The translations under genes were made by a program, and so were the position numbers. DNA of 64,000 nucleotides from Gnetum montanum (taxonomy: Eukaryota; Streptophyta; Gnetopsida; Gnetales; Gnetaceae): NCBI GenBank assembly GCA_015680685.1, contig MNCI01014407.1, positions 565,548-629,547 on the forward strand, read 5' to 3'. The stretch's first letter is position 1, and every line of letters starts with the position of its first letter. This document shows, in pieces, positions 1-11,877 of this stretch. Below the pieces are notes generated by a model. It saw only the letters and a list, made by a program, of their open reading frames with translations, was not told the DNA's origin and ran no database searches.

Positions 1-297
1 GTCGTAGATATGTAGGCAACCAAGACTGGATAGTTTTGGTGCGGTGCCATGCCACACCTTGTACCAGATTGTGAGGGATCTGGGGGTGAGGCACCTTCCC
101 TTGTAGATGCATTGTTTCTCCTTCCACCGATGTGGTCTACAAGGTTGTGTGTGTACTTGTTTGCTTGGTTCTCTTCTGCTTGCACTTGTGAGATGCTTGC
201 TTGTTTGAGGCGTATTCCCCAGGTCTTTCGCCCCAGATCTATTTGATCTTTGTGAATTCCTTGGGGTGCCGGGCAACGTCGGGGCAACGTTGTTACA
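1..297. other. Unique left flank, nothing recognised
   Basis: This stretch precedes the duplicated block and has no counterpart before copy B. It is more GC-rich than what follows. Near its right end it has a short direct repeat of the type CGGGGCAACG. Short open frames exist on the plus strand but none resembles a known protein. It may be the end of another repeat, cut where copy A begins. Confidence 0.5.
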
Positions 298-710
298 GCT
301 TGGGTGTGCGATTTGGACATAAGTTTTTTCATAGCATAGCAGAGCTCTTGCAGTTTTTCTTCCTTAGAGTTAAAATATTTTCCTAAGTTCCTACAGTAGG
401 AGTCATTGAGTGTACATATCTTTATTCAAGCACTATTGTACCTAAGCATGGTAATGTGTGCAACAATAAAGATGAGCTTTCTAATAAACCTTACAGCACT
501 TTGGCTAGATTGAATATTTTATTTATTCATTGAATGTTTTATGCAATTTTATTTAATGCTTTCAAGTAATTAAGATAAGTTAAGTTAGCTAGGCTAAATA
601 GCAATTAATTAAGCACATAAGTATGATTGTTTCAAGCATGCGCATGATGCTTGGTAATCCTAGCAATGCTTAATGTTTGGTAACCCAGCAGCATTATATG
701 TGTTTAAGAT
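298..710 (+). mobile_element. Truncated sense LTR piece (R/U5) of an Athila/Tat-like element
   Basis: The piece matches the transcribed part of the LTRs at 5,460-5,880 and 55,760-56,150. They share the order AATAAA-type signal, AATTAATTAAG stretch and the paired CTTGGTAATCC motifs. It starts just past where a TATA box lies in copy B (26,767-26,778) and stops at 710, exactly where an antisense LTR begins. No ORF is expected here. Confidence 0.65.
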
Positions 711-1675
711 TGATAAGCCACAAGGTACCCCCTACACCCAACCATATGAATCAAAAGTGTTTGTGCATAATCTAATCGAATTCCATTGATGGGACTAGTT
801 GTGGCATCTAGATCATTATGTCTTGATCATAGTTTGTTGTCTTCCCACTTGGACTAGTGGTGCCTTTGTCATGTATGGTTTACTCCAAAGTGAGACATGA
901 TAATTAATGTTGTTTCATCCTTATGCTACTCTTAATGATAATAGAGAAATCAATTACTTAATTTAATTAACAATAGAAAGATAAAGGCTAAACTATCCTA
1001 AGGGCAATAAGTGTCTATTCCTAGCTTACTGTACACATCTTGAACCCACATATCCACTACTGGAATTACCAAGCGCTATGCTATTGGGTGAACCAAGCAA
1101 TAATGCTGCTAAGATTACCAAGCGAATACATGTTTATGCTCAAAATTGGTCATGCTTATTCCACTAATTCATTAATATGAATGAAAATGTAAATATTAAC
1201 TAAGTACATGAAACATAAATTACATGGAAATCAAATTTAATATAAGTCAAAGTGGTGCAATGAATAAGAATCAATCTCAATCTTATTGTCATTCATGAAA
1301 TGTGTTCAAGTACATTGCCACTCAAATAAGATGTCATACAACTAACTCAAATCTACACTATGGGCACTCACTAACTATTCTCTAAGACTACGGAATAAAA
1401 CTGCAAGAGTTCAACTACTTTATTGACCAAATAATTATCCTCAAACCATGCATCCAAGTGCTATATTTATAGGCTAACACACATCCCACAATATTAGATA
1501 TTCGACATCGCATCTTGGCCCCCGATATCAGGTATCCAATATCGAATATCCAATATTGTAGTTGACATAAATTAACTTGTTATTCAAATATATGTGATGA
1601 CATGCATCAAGACATCTACATTGAGGCATCTACCTCAACATGGCTATGTCAACACAACCAACCAATGCTTTATCA
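711..1675 (-). mobile_element. Complete antisense LTR (965 bp)
   Basis: Read on the minus strand it begins TGATAAAGC (ending at 1,675) and finishes GCTTATCA (at 711), a TG...CA pair with inverted ends. The minus-strand TATA box (CTATAAATATAG) lies at 1,461-1,472. U3 upstream of it, 1,499-1,565, is built from short GATATC / AATATTGG palindromic motifs. A purine tract lies just outside at 1,676-1,691, as expected for the 3' LTR of a minus-strand element whose body would lie at higher coordinates. The U5 end aligns with the antisense piece at 60,027 (AGGTACCCCCTACAC). Confidence 0.7.
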
Positions 1676-1691
1676 TACCCCCATGACTAAG
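1676..1691 (-). promoter_or_regulatory. Candidate polypurine tract of the antisense LTR
   Basis: On the minus strand the sequence is CTTAGTCATGGGGGTA, ending exactly where the LTR starts with TGATAAAG. Placement and G-run fit a plus-strand primer site. The same core recurs elsewhere in the window, not always next to an LTR (see findings). Confidence 0.5.
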
Positions 1692-4600
1692 TAAAAACTC
1701 ATCCTTGAGTTAATAGGATAGGATTGAGCTTTCTTTACAAAAAATTGGGAATGATGGGATTATTGATTGACACTAACTACTAACTGACTCTAAGTACTGC
1801 ATTACAAATTTTTATTCAAATGAATGCATATAAATGAAAAAGTGACAAAAAAGATTGGGCAGACATTGAAGATTACAAAATTTACAAAGGTCTTCAAAAA
1901 TCCATTGAAGATGATTCTTCTTGTTCTAACTAAAGATGGCAGACTTCCAACCTTGATTGTTATGTTGATGCTTTTTGGGTTATGCAGAACATTCTTAAAG
2001 GATGGACAAAAATTTCTTCTCATCGTTCCATGGACCTAGCAAACATGCGATGTTTGAGCTACTATCTTATATATGCTACAATTTGTCCATGGCATATCCT
2101 CCATTGTCCCCCTCTTAGCTTCATTTTCATGCCTAGTTAGAGACCTTCTTTCTTAGGCATTTCTTTTAGCATCACCTATAGTCACCAAAGGATCAACATT
2201 AGTTTTGATAATTTTTTCCTAAATAATCAACCCTTTTTGAATCCCTTAATTTGCATTTAAGCACAAGGTGATGACAACATACTACACCCAAGGCTATGAG
2301 GTAACTAAAATCATCAAGTTGTTCATCTTATTTTGGTTAATTACTATTAGTTACCACAATGTTTAAAAATAGGATGTTAGAAATTTTTTTTGAAAATTTC
2401 AAAAAACATTTGAAAGCACACAAGTTTTCGAATAATTAAAATTAAAGGTCTAATTTAGAAGATTACAAAAAAATATTAATGGATTTGGAAATAGAATAGT
2501 AGCAAAAATTAATGAAACAAATGAGAATTAGTTCCAAAATTATGCATAAATTTAGAGAAATCATCATTGATATTCTGGAAGATGTGAAGGTTAGTTCAAA
2601 GCCATGATAAACAAAAGTTATGCAAGTGGGTCCTCCCCAAAGTAAGCTCCTACCATAATGCCCTTACATAACCACTTCTATAGATGTCCATGGACACCTT
2701 AGAAGTTAAATGTAGATCATGTCTTTATTCCAAACAGCACACAACTGTCGTGATTGGGATGTTGCACTATACTACACAAAACCAAAAGGCTCATAATTGC
2801 ATGTAGTAATGAGGTCAATAATGGAATGAGAAGGGATTGCAAAGATCAAGATGTAAGGTACTTGACCATGTCCACAATAGTTTCTTGTGAAAAAATGTGA
2901 TTGAAATGATCAACATACCTATCCATCCATATTTAGACCAAGTCCATACCATGAACAGTGACCTCGTATAGATGTGTTCCATCTTGCCAACCAACATCAA
3001 TCCACAACCACCTCAAAGAACAATCATCACTTCAAAAATAGAAGAAAAGAGAAGAATGAAGGAAGGGCCTTAGTTAGATGGGTGCTGAAACATGTCTTTC
3101 CAACCCCATAATTAGTGCTTGTAGCTCATTATTATGTCTAAGGGATGTGCTTTAATTTCCATTATTGTTGTTTTTTTTCTTTTTCTTTTTTGCATTTTAT
3201 ATTATTATATTTTTTTGAAATGGAAACCATACCATGCAAAGGCAAAGCTTCCTTTTCATTGGTTGATGAAGGAGTGATGATACATCCAAGAGGAGTGATA
3301 AACCACATGAAAGAAGTCAAGAAGAGAACCCAACAAATCCCCTTGAGGTCACATCCTTACTATTCCCACTTGGTTATTCCCTCTTTCTTCAAGGTACAAT
3401 GTTCATTGATTAATTTTACTTTCATGAAAGAAGAACCAAATTGTTTCCATGAGAAGGACCTTTTATTCAAAGAACTAGGGGGGTGGATGAGGTGATCTCA
3501 CTACTTTACAGAATTACTTAACCAATCATCTTGATAGCATAGCACAAAAACCCAACACATAGCATTGACTTCTGTATCATGACTTGGCAATATTATTAAC
3601 AAAAACATGAAATACATTCATAAAACATAAAGCAAATGACTTAAGAAAACAAATATAAAAAAAAGAAAAATATTAAGAAATGGAAAACATGTGAAGAATT
3701 AGAACATTTTGGAAGAAATAGGAAAATGATAAATAATTATAAAACAAAAAAAGATGGAAAACACTTATTAGTTTTTGAACTAGGATGAAACATCATCCCC
3801 ACGACTAATCTTATGGTTGCACATTCAGAAGATGGACTAAATACTTCCTTGATTATACACCACTTATTTTTCATCTTTCAGTATTACTAATTTAATTAAT
3901 CATGTGGTGGCAGATCTAACATTTGTGATAGTCTTGTATGGATCATTTAGAGACGTATCTTCATCTAGACTTGATGGTATTTCCATTTTGGAGGATCTAA
4001 ATGTGTTTGCTTCTTTTTCTTGATTTTTTGTTTTAATTTCCAAGTCTCTATGTTTAATATCTTTTTTGGTATATAATTAGAGTGTAAGATATCTGTGCCT
4101 AAGTCCTATGTTTGGTTTATTTTCTTAAGTCTAAAATTAATAAGCGAATCAATTGCTTCCATGCATCTTTGAAACAATTTTATATTCTCATTTTCAAGCA
4201 ACTAGGTGTCTTCTAGTTTAGTGGCTACTATGTAGACTGCTTTTTGCTCACACACTTGTTCCTTAGCTTTGTGTGGGTTGTGTTAATATTTTGAATTTTC
4301 AGTCCATAACTACACCCTTTACTATTAGTGATGCATGGATTTTCTTGTCTCTCCACATCATTTATGTCTTGTGCTGGAATGATAATGGTTGTTGGCTTTT
4401 TTGTATCATTAGGAGACATCATTTCGGCACGGAAGGTTATTGCGTCAGATTGGTCTTATGCTAGTTTTGATGAGTTAGTAGGTCTATGAGTGTTGTCCTT
4501 ACACATGGGAACCATCCTAAAGAAAGGGTGTTTCCAAGATTGTGGTAGAGATCTACGAGCATTATCATTTTTATGTATGTTTGTAGCACAAGTGGCATTC

Positions 4601-5290
4601 TTTCATTGATGTTGTGGTGCTAAACCTTCCTACGTTGCTAGCCGTGACATGTGATAGAGGTGAGTATGAGAATATTGAGAATATGATGAAGGGTGAGAGG
4701 TGTGAGGTGGTGATCCTTCAAAAGATCTTGCAAGTGGATGATATTCTAGAGAACGGTAGTAAGGATTTGAGGTAAAAGAGGTAGACCAAGTTAGGGAAAC
4801 AAGTTGTTGAACATAATATCTATATAGGTCTAGCTAGCAGTAAGGGTAGTGCTGGTTTGATGATTGCCTCCTCCACAACTATGGGTTTTCCCACTATGGT
4901 TGATAGTAGTTGTGAGGCTGATAAAAATTCTCACTAGGATAGTACGGTTGGTTGTAGGACTATCTATAATTACCTTGTAAGTAAGGTAATTTCCTAGGCA
5001 TTTTCTTTTGTATGAACTTGGGATTTAATGCAAAAGCCCAATACTCATGTAGATGTAACATGACTAGGCAATAATCCTTTGGATGGTCATATAGGCAAAT
5101 GTCACATCCAACATCCTCTTCTATGGTTGAGTCTACAACCTCTTCTTTTACAGTTATTTTCCATTTTTATCTATAAGTGTCCCTAGATATTTATTGGTTC
5201 TTTTTCCTCCTCTTGTTTTGATCACTTGATTCTTTTTGCATTACTTTCTTCTCTACAATTTTTACATAAGTTGTAACTTTGTTAATGAAG
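1692..5290. other. Unrecognised 3.6-kb stretch, probably decayed element body
   Basis: No known protein is recognised on either strand. Short frames at 1,824-2,039 (+) and 2,815-3,000 (-) are too small and generic to name. From about 4,640 to 4,990 the plus strand reads as protein-like sequence (for example ECVVILQK-type text after TCDRGEYENI) broken by stops, again with no family I recognise. By position the stretch could be the inside of the minus-strand element whose 3' LTR is 711-1,675, but its internal domains are not visible. 3,600-3,780 is a run of A-rich low complexity. Confidence 0.4.
3145..3495 (+). CDS. Unrecognised 116-codon ORF, possibly spurious
   Basis: The first 25 residues are Phe/Cys-rich and come from a T-rich tract, so the stretch from the internal Met at 3,220 (METIPCKGK...) is the more protein-like part. 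It is basic in the middle (KEVKKRTQQ) and shows no motif I recognise. Copy B has the same frame (29,652-30,014) with a 4-codon insertion in the T-rich start and one substitution visible downstream. That conservation equals that of the surrounding non-coding DNA, so it does not prove selection. Confidence 0.2.
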   Translation: MCFNFHYCCFFSFSFLHFILLYFFEMETIPCKGKASFSLVDEGVMIHPRGVINHMKEVKKRTQQIPLRSHPYYSHLVIPSFFKVQCSLINFTFMKEEPNCFHEKDLLFKELGGWMR

Positions 5291-5299
5291 CATCAAAGT

Positions 5300-6206
5300 G
5301 TTATGTTGATAGGCCCCTGTGACGTGGTCTCATTGATGGGCCTCCATCGATGTGGCCCCATCTAGGTGGTGTTGCCCTATCAATGGGGCTACGTCGATGT
5401 AATGTTTGCTGCATCTATGGGGCCCCATCAACATAGCTCTATAATAAAGTTTATAAATATGCACTCACAAATCATGTTTATGGGATGTAATGTCATAGTT
5501 GTAGCAGAGTTCTTGAAGTTTTGTCATTTGAGAGTTAGAATATTTCTATGAGTGCTCACAAAAAGAGTTAGAAAGTGTATGGATCTTTGTTTAAGCACTG
5601 ATATACATGAGCACACCAATGTGAATGGTAATAAAAATGAGCCTTTTCATCAAACCTTGTAGCACTTGGAATAGATTAATGATTTACTTCTGCATTTACT
5701 ATTTTCATTAATTATGCAATTAATTAAGCTAGATTAGACCTTGATTGATTAAGTAATTAAGCTAAAAATAGATTAAACACATAAGTACAACTGCTTCAAG
5801 TATAACATACAACACTTGGTAATCCTAGTAGTGCTTAATGCTTGGTAGCCCAGCAATGTTGTATGCATTCAAGATGTGTATAGAAAGTGGGACCAAATAC
5901 TTATGTTAAAACTAGTTAGAAATTAATTAATTGGTTAAATTAAAGTAGCTATTAAATTACTTCATTTCTTTATTCTAAGCACTAGGAACATAAAACATAA
6001 AATAATAAAAATCATATGCCTTGATTACACTTAACCATATCTTTGTACATCATAAGTATAATTGGGAAGATAACAAATGATCGGCAAAGTTCACTTCCTA
6101 GAGGCCAATTTACTAGAAGAGCTAGAGTCCATGGAATTTGACCAGATCATGTGTGAACACTTAGTGATTCGTATGGTTGAGCATAGGGGTACTCGATTTC
6201 TCATCA
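5300..6206 (+). mobile_element. 5' LTR of the copy-A Athila/Tat-like gypsy element
   Basis: The right end is exact: the LTR closes with TCTCATCA, followed by one T and a tRNA-Asp-type primer site. The left end is not resolved; about 5,300 is where the U3 motifs begin. U3 (5,320-5,440) repeats GGCCCCATC / CATCGATG units. The TATA box is at 5,450-5,460. R/U5 contains the AATAAA-like signal near 5,630 and the two 'CTTGG-TAATCC / TAGCCC' motifs (5,815-5,860) that mark all LTRs of this family here. Confidence 0.7.
5450..5460 (+). promoter_or_regulatory. LTR TATA box
   Basis: TTTATAAATAT lies about 15 bases after GGCCCCATCAACATAG. The same arrangement (GGCCCCATCAACGTAG then TATAAATAT) recurs at the internal promoter 13,452-13,488. 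Confidence 0.6.
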
Positions 6207-6207
6207 T

Positions 6208-6225
6208 TAGCACCATTGCTAGGGA
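6208..6225 (+). promoter_or_regulatory. Primer binding site, tRNA-Asp type (decayed)
   Basis: TAGCACCATTGCTAGGGA differs at a few positions from TGGCGCCGTTGCCGGGGA, the complement of the plant tRNA-Asp 3' end used by Athila/Tat elements. It lies one base after the LTR terminus CA. Most changes are C-to-T or G-to-A. Confidence 0.75.
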
Positions 6226-6360
6226 CTCTTTTTGTTTGAAATGTGCACTATCTAGGTTTAGTAAACATCATTAACATCATTGGATGAACCCTAAAGTCAA
6301 AATCATTCTTACAATAAATATAAACATATAAGCACACTAACATCTTATTTTTATTACAAA

Positions 6361-8930
6361 ATGTCTTCTTCTCATAGGCATGATGATACTAAACCACCAA
6401 TCCCTCAAGAATGTAAGGTGGTGTATACTCATCTAGATGAGTATGTGCCTAAATTCACCTTCATCCTGCATCAAGATGAACAACTACGATAGCAAGATAT
6501 GGAAGGCAACATTGTAATGTTTTCCAATCAATATGTGCTTAGGAGGCTACTTCAAACTCTTAGGAGGTTGGGCATCTAATATCTTCAAGCAGAGTATGTT
6601 GTGCATCATTATGACTACTAGGACTACCATCCCACTAAAACACAACTAAGGAAAGATCAACACTAGGAGAAGCATCATGAGTTTATCAAGGGAAAACAGT
6701 TCACCAATCCCTGGTTCTTGCTTAACCAAAACAACAATGAGGATCCTCCCTCTTGGGGTTCTCAACATGAAGATTCTCCATCCCTCATTATTAGTGATGG
6801 AAGTGTAGCCATGAATCTATAGTCCACTATCAACAATCTAGGATTAGGTATAAATGGAAGTCAAGGAAGGGGCTCGAACAAGTGTTAAGATGATAAGAAA
6901 ACTAACGAACATGGCTGTGACAACCAAAGGGGCAGATACGATGGTGGTGGAAGTCCTCCTCCCTCTTCACCCTCTTCATCTACATATTTTTCTTCCTCTT
7001 CTAGTTTTGACAAATGTTGTAGAAAGAACAATCGTGACGAAGGCGAACAACGGGACAACAATGATGATCATTGGGCCCACCATGAATGAAGAAGTAGCAA
7101 AGAACATCATTGATGTCATTGAAATAATGATGATGATGAGCCTTTGTTGGTAACTCAAAGTATGCTAAATATTGCATAGGTTGTAAAAATTTCAACCAAA
7201 CATGTGAAGGATAGTTAAATCAGATGACTTGATATGAACAATATTGTCAGATTTGAGGAGGATATAACTTTGATCCACAAACACATCTTCAATATTTTCA
7301 CAATGCCTGTGTCTTACAAATATTGAAAATGATTGGCAAAAGTTAAAGCTATTTCCCAAGACACTCATTAAGGAAGTAGAAAGTTGGTACCAATCCTTGG
7401 AGCTGGAATCCATTTGCATGTGGAGTGCAATGATAGAGTTATTTAATGATAAGTATCAGACATACTATAGAGTGTCTAACCTGAGAAGGTAGATCTAAGA
7501 ATGAAAGTAAGGAAACCATGAACAATTGGATGACACCATACTATTCTCTCATACATCGATGCCCTAGCCATGGTTATTCTCAACAGGAACAACTTCGCCA
7601 TATCATAGATGGACTTAGATCAAAAATGAGAAGAACTCTTGGGATCTATGCCCAGAGAGACTATCAAAACTCGAAGCCCATTAGATCCAAAGGCTAATTA
7701 AGCAAGTAGAAAAAAAAAGGGGAGTTAAGAAAATGTGAAAGTACAAAGGAATACAACAAGAATCGTTCCATTAGAAATAGGGAAGTCTAATTTTGTGATA
7801 GTGAGAAGGAATCACCACTTGATGAGGTGGTAAACACAAACACCTTGTTGATTCAAAAATCTATGTCCAAAATTTCAGCCAAGATAGATAAAATGTGGGA
7901 TTTTTTGGATGAAAAATTCCAGAATACTCTAAACATAACTAAAGAATCACGAGAGTAAAGTAGTGATTGTACCTGCAAGAGGTAGAAAGAAGCTAAACGT
8001 GTCTACCAAAGGGGTAAGTGCAAGATCACTATAGTAGATGAAGTTGCAGAAACTGAATCAGATGATGATGGTGGGTGTGACATTTGTTAATATGAACATG
8101 CTAAGAAATGTTTCCCCATCATGTAATCCTAAGGGGTGTATGTTTTGAATCCACAACTAGCAAAAAGGTAAACGTCCAAAAGATTACCTTATCTTCAAAA
8201 CAATCCCAAGTAGTTCCATTAGCAACAACAATATTATCCAATTGGAACTCTATCACAACCATACAAGTAGTATCAATAGTGGCACCAACCACAGTCATGT
8301 GGGTTACCACCACTAAGGTTACAATAACCTTACAGGTACCCAAATCCATATGGGTATTACATTTAGCAACCCTTGTCTCCACGTGACTCTTACAATCATA
8401 TTTCTCATTCCAAACATTACTACTACCCTCCTAAATACTATAGAGGTCATTCTTCACATTCTAAGAGGGATGCCACATTCTATCCTTATCCTCCTCCTAT
8501 TCCTACACCTGTTCCTTCACCCTCAACGTAGCTACTGCTTGCTCCATCCATGCAAGAAGAACTTCCATCCCAACCATAGCAACGCAATGCTACCAAGGCC
8601 ATCAATCTACAACTGGTTCATCAATTGAGAGGTACAGAACCTCATATTCATAAAAGATCATTCTTCCAAACCAACAACCCTACTAAGCCCTCACAAACTT
8701 AGCTAGTTGGTCATCCTACTCCCACCTTATCCTCTACAAACCATTCTATAAAGTCCTCTTCAAACCAAATGCTAACCAAAATCCATACTATTATGCTCAC
8801 TCAGGTTGTATCTAATTAAATCTAGGCTGGCAACCTTCCTTGAAAATTAGCTGACCTTGGGAGTCCCCTTATCTATTTACAAATTGCTAGGAATGAACCA
8901 TGTAAAGCTCTTCTTGATTCAAGTTCTAGT
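6361..8930 (+). pseudogene. gag: Decayed gag of the copy-A gypsy element
   Basis: The ATG at 6,361 (MSSSHRHDD...) follows the primer site by about 135 bases. Downstream the reading is interrupted by many stops and some frame changes. A zinc knuckle remains at 8,076-8,111: C-x2-C-x3-H-x3-C, with a stop codon just after the second Cys. The gag core resembles that of element C (57,000-57,330). About 8,120-8,930 encodes a loose Pro/Ser/Thr-rich linker, also broken. In an intact element gag forms the particle and packages the RNA. Copy B has lost 6,382-6,606. Confidence 0.7.
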
Positions 8931-8945
8931 GTGAATTAGGAAGAG

Positions 8946-9720
8946 TTGGAGATCATTGAGAATTTCAAAAAAGAGCCCCTAGAGTTGAAAACTCTACCTA
9001 TTGGTCTAGAATATGCATTCTTAAAAAATGGCAAGTTAGTTATACTTAATGCCAAACTTGCTCCAAAGAAAAAAGAAAAATTGTTGAAAGTGGTTAACAT
9101 ATGGTCAATAGCCTTTGCTTGGTCATATCTTGAACTCACTGGAATTGATCCATGGAGATTCCTGCATAACATTTACACTGATTCATCCATGAAGCCAAGG
9201 AGACAACCACAATGGTGGTTGAAACCAAAATTGAAGCAAATTGTCAAACAGGAGATTCAGCAACTCCTTAAGGTAAGGTTCATCTACCCCATTGTGGATA
9301 GTGAGTGTGTCAATCCACTTATGATAGTGCCAAAGAGAGATGGAAAATGGTGGGTTTGTATCAACTTTGGGCTATTAAACATGGCAACATTTAAAGATCA
9401 TTTTATGTTGCCATTCATTGATTAGGTGTTGGACACCATATTTGGGCATTGCTATTATAGTTTTCTAAATGATTATAGTGGCTATAACCAAATCCAAATC
9501 ATGCTAGAGGATTAGGCCAAAACAACATTCATAAGTTCCTAGGGGACCTTTGCATATCATAAGATACCCTTTGGTTTGTGCAATGCTCCTACCAATTTCC
9601 AATGTCTGGCCTTAAGCATCTTTTAGTAGCAAATAAGTACTAGAGTAGAAGTCTTTATGGATGACTTCTCCACTTATGGCATTAGATTTGAGCAAGCCTT
9701 AGACTGCCTTGAGTAAGTAC
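8946..9720 (+). pseudogene. pol: Decayed Ty3/gypsy reverse transcriptase
   Basis: A 159-codon open stretch reads MEIIENFKKEPLELKTLP, then VPKRDGKWWVCINF and KDHFMLPFID. This is the standard N-terminal half of a Ty3/gypsy RT. The same frame continues past stops through GYNQIQIMLED and PFGLCNAPTNFQC to the catalytic FMDD box at 9,654-9,665. Stops fall where the family has Gln (after LED) and Trp (before GTFAY). So RT is recognisable end to end in one frame but cannot be translated. Athila/Tat assignment comes from the primer site and the sequence style. Confidence 0.85.
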
Positions 9721-10410
9721 TAAAAAGATGTATGGAAACAAAGTTATGGCTCAATTGGCAAAAGAATGGTCCAAGAAGGCATTGTATTGGGGCATTGTAT
9801 TTCACAAGAGGGATCAAGGTGGACCTCAAAAAGATAAGGGTCATCCAAGAAATTACTCACCAACCAAAAACTATCAAAGATGTTTGGTCATTCCTTGGAC
9901 ACACTAGCTACTACCAGTGAATCATAGAGAATTTCTATAAGATCATGAAATTGTTGGTCAAGCTAACAAAGAAAGATGTTTCCTTCATCTAGACCAAGCA
10001 ATGCAAAAATGCATTCCAAAGCCTTAAGAAAAACCTCATAGAGACTCCAATTCTATGAGCATTGACTAGTCTAGATCATTCTATATTATGAAAAATGCAT
10101 CTAACTATGCCTTGGGAGTTGTGCTTACATAGTTAGATGATAAGAAACATCCATGTTACATCTACTACATAAGTTGAAGCATTGTGATAGCACAACTAAA
10201 TTTCATCACAACAAAAAAAGAACTGCTTGTAGTGGTGTATGCTCTAGAAACGTTCAGGCACTATGTTCTTAGATATAAAGTATTTATGCACACTTATCAC
10301 AATGCCATCCACTTCCTCATGAACAAGCCAATAGTGAGCCCTCCGTGTCATATGGTGATTAGTGATCTTATAGGAATTCAATATTACAATGGTAGATTGA
10401 AAGGGAACTA
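9721..10410 (+). pseudogene. pol: Decayed RT thumb and RNase H
   Basis: 9,780-9,915 encodes RRHCIGALYFTRGIKVD...KIRVIQEI and WSFLGHTSYYQ, the RT thumb that precedes RNase H. 10,085-10,340 encodes NYALGVVLT, then AQLNFITTKKELLVVVYA and LETFRHYVL, the RNase H region of gypsy elements. Stops and a break lie between these pieces. RNase H would remove the RNA strand during reverse transcription. Confidence 0.8.
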
Positions 10411-11845
10411 AAAATGTGGTCACCAATCCCTAGTCTTGGTTACAATGGGATAACAAAGAGGAGGAGAACTCGCTCTCTAACCAATTTCCTAATGAATTCC
10501 TCTTTACTAGTGCAATAAATGAACAAATGCTTGTAGAACCAAAATGGTATGATGGCATCCTCACTTATCTTCTCACTCAAGATATGCTACAAGGTCTAGA
10601 CTACAAGAAGAAACAACAATTTCTTCATAGACCTAAGCACTTCATGGAAATCGACAGACACCTTTACAAGGTGTGTGCCGATTGCCTAGTTCGTTGGTGT
10701 GTACCTAATGCAAATTAATTGCATGTTCTTCAACATGCTCACGAAGGCCCTTGTGGAAGCCACTATGATGGGAAACGCATAGCCATAAGAATCCTAATGG
10801 CAAGATACTATTGGTCCACAATCTTTAAGGATGCCCACTAGTTTGTCCAATCCTATGAGTGCTGTCAATGAGATGGTTGGATGATCGCACAAATGGAGGA
10901 TCCTCAACAGTGGATTCAACCACTGGAACCATTTGACATACGATGCATAGATTTCATGGGTCCCATCACAACCATGTATAACAAGAAGGCATATATAATT
11001 ATTTCCATTGACTACTGTACTAAATGAATAGAAGCAACAACCATCACCAACTATACATCATCCACTACTGCTCGATTTGTACAACAAAATGGTATGAACA
11101 AGTTTGGGATGCCACGTGCATTGATTTTTGACAATGGAACCCATTTATAGGTGCTACTTTTTGAAAACTTATGCAACACTTAGGGGTCAAACATAAATTA
11201 ACGACACCCTATCATCCCCAAGCCAATGGTGAAGTAAAGGAAACTGACAAGAAGCTCACAAAGATTCTAATAAGAACTATTAACAAATATAGAAAAGATT
11301 CGAGCACAAACCTCAATAATGTCATTTGGGTCTACCACTCAACATGGAAACTCCCTATTGGATACTCTCCCTATGAACTAGTGTATGGAAAACTTCCAAC
11401 ACTTCCAATTTAATCTAAGCTTCATACACTCTCAACAACCTATGATCTTGATCTTCACCTAAATTTAGCACAGAAAGAAAGACTGATCAACCTAAATGTG
11501 CTAGATGAAAATCAATTGATAACCCTATTCTAGAATGAAGTGCACAAGGCATTCAACAAACAACAACATGATCTTAGAATAAGGAAAGTAAAATTCCAAC
11601 CTAGAGATAAGGTCATCTACTAGAACCCCACACACGTACCTCAACAAACCAAATTCCAAACATTGTGGGAGGGGCCTTATATAATTGATGAAACCTTTTC
11701 TTTTGGGGCTATGACCATATACAAACCTAAAAGCCCAAATAGAAAGCAGTTGGTCAACATCCAATATTTAAAGTCTTTCTATGAGCCCAGACATGCTAGT
11801 GTAACAAGTGCCTCAATGGATGGACAACCATGCTCAATTTTTTAG
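10411..11845 (+). pseudogene. pol: Decayed gypsy integrase
   Basis: The zinc-binding region is near 10,720-10,880 (HEGPCGSHYDGKR, ILMARYYWS, then SYECCQ). The catalytic core gives CIDFMGP (first Asp), IFDNGTH (second Asp) and TPYHPQANGEVKETDKK, where the catalytic Glu is expected two residues after NGE. There the codon is AAG (Lys) in both copies. The C-terminal part includes LWEGPYIID. The last frame stops at 11,843-11,845. A TGA at 11,024 replaces a conserved Trp that copy B still has. Confidence 0.85.
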
Positions 11846-11860
11846 ATTTTCTCCTTCCAA

Positions 11861-11877
11861 CTTAGTCATGGGGAAGA
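11861..11877 (+). promoter_or_regulatory. CTTAGTCATGGGGAAGA motif, polypurine-tract-like
   Basis: The motif follows the integrase stop by 15 bases. The same core lies beside the antisense LTR (1,676-1,691, minus) and downstream of the internal promoters at 13,640 and 60,827. Here no LTR follows it, so its job is unclear: relic or internal plus-strand primer site. Confidence 0.4.

Noticed and set aside
6854-7153. 99-codon plus-strand ORF and two overlapping minus-strand ORFs
   Set aside because: They are out-of-frame shadows of a low-complexity part of gag; composition (Met/Thr/Ile from GAT/ATG repeats) is not protein-like.
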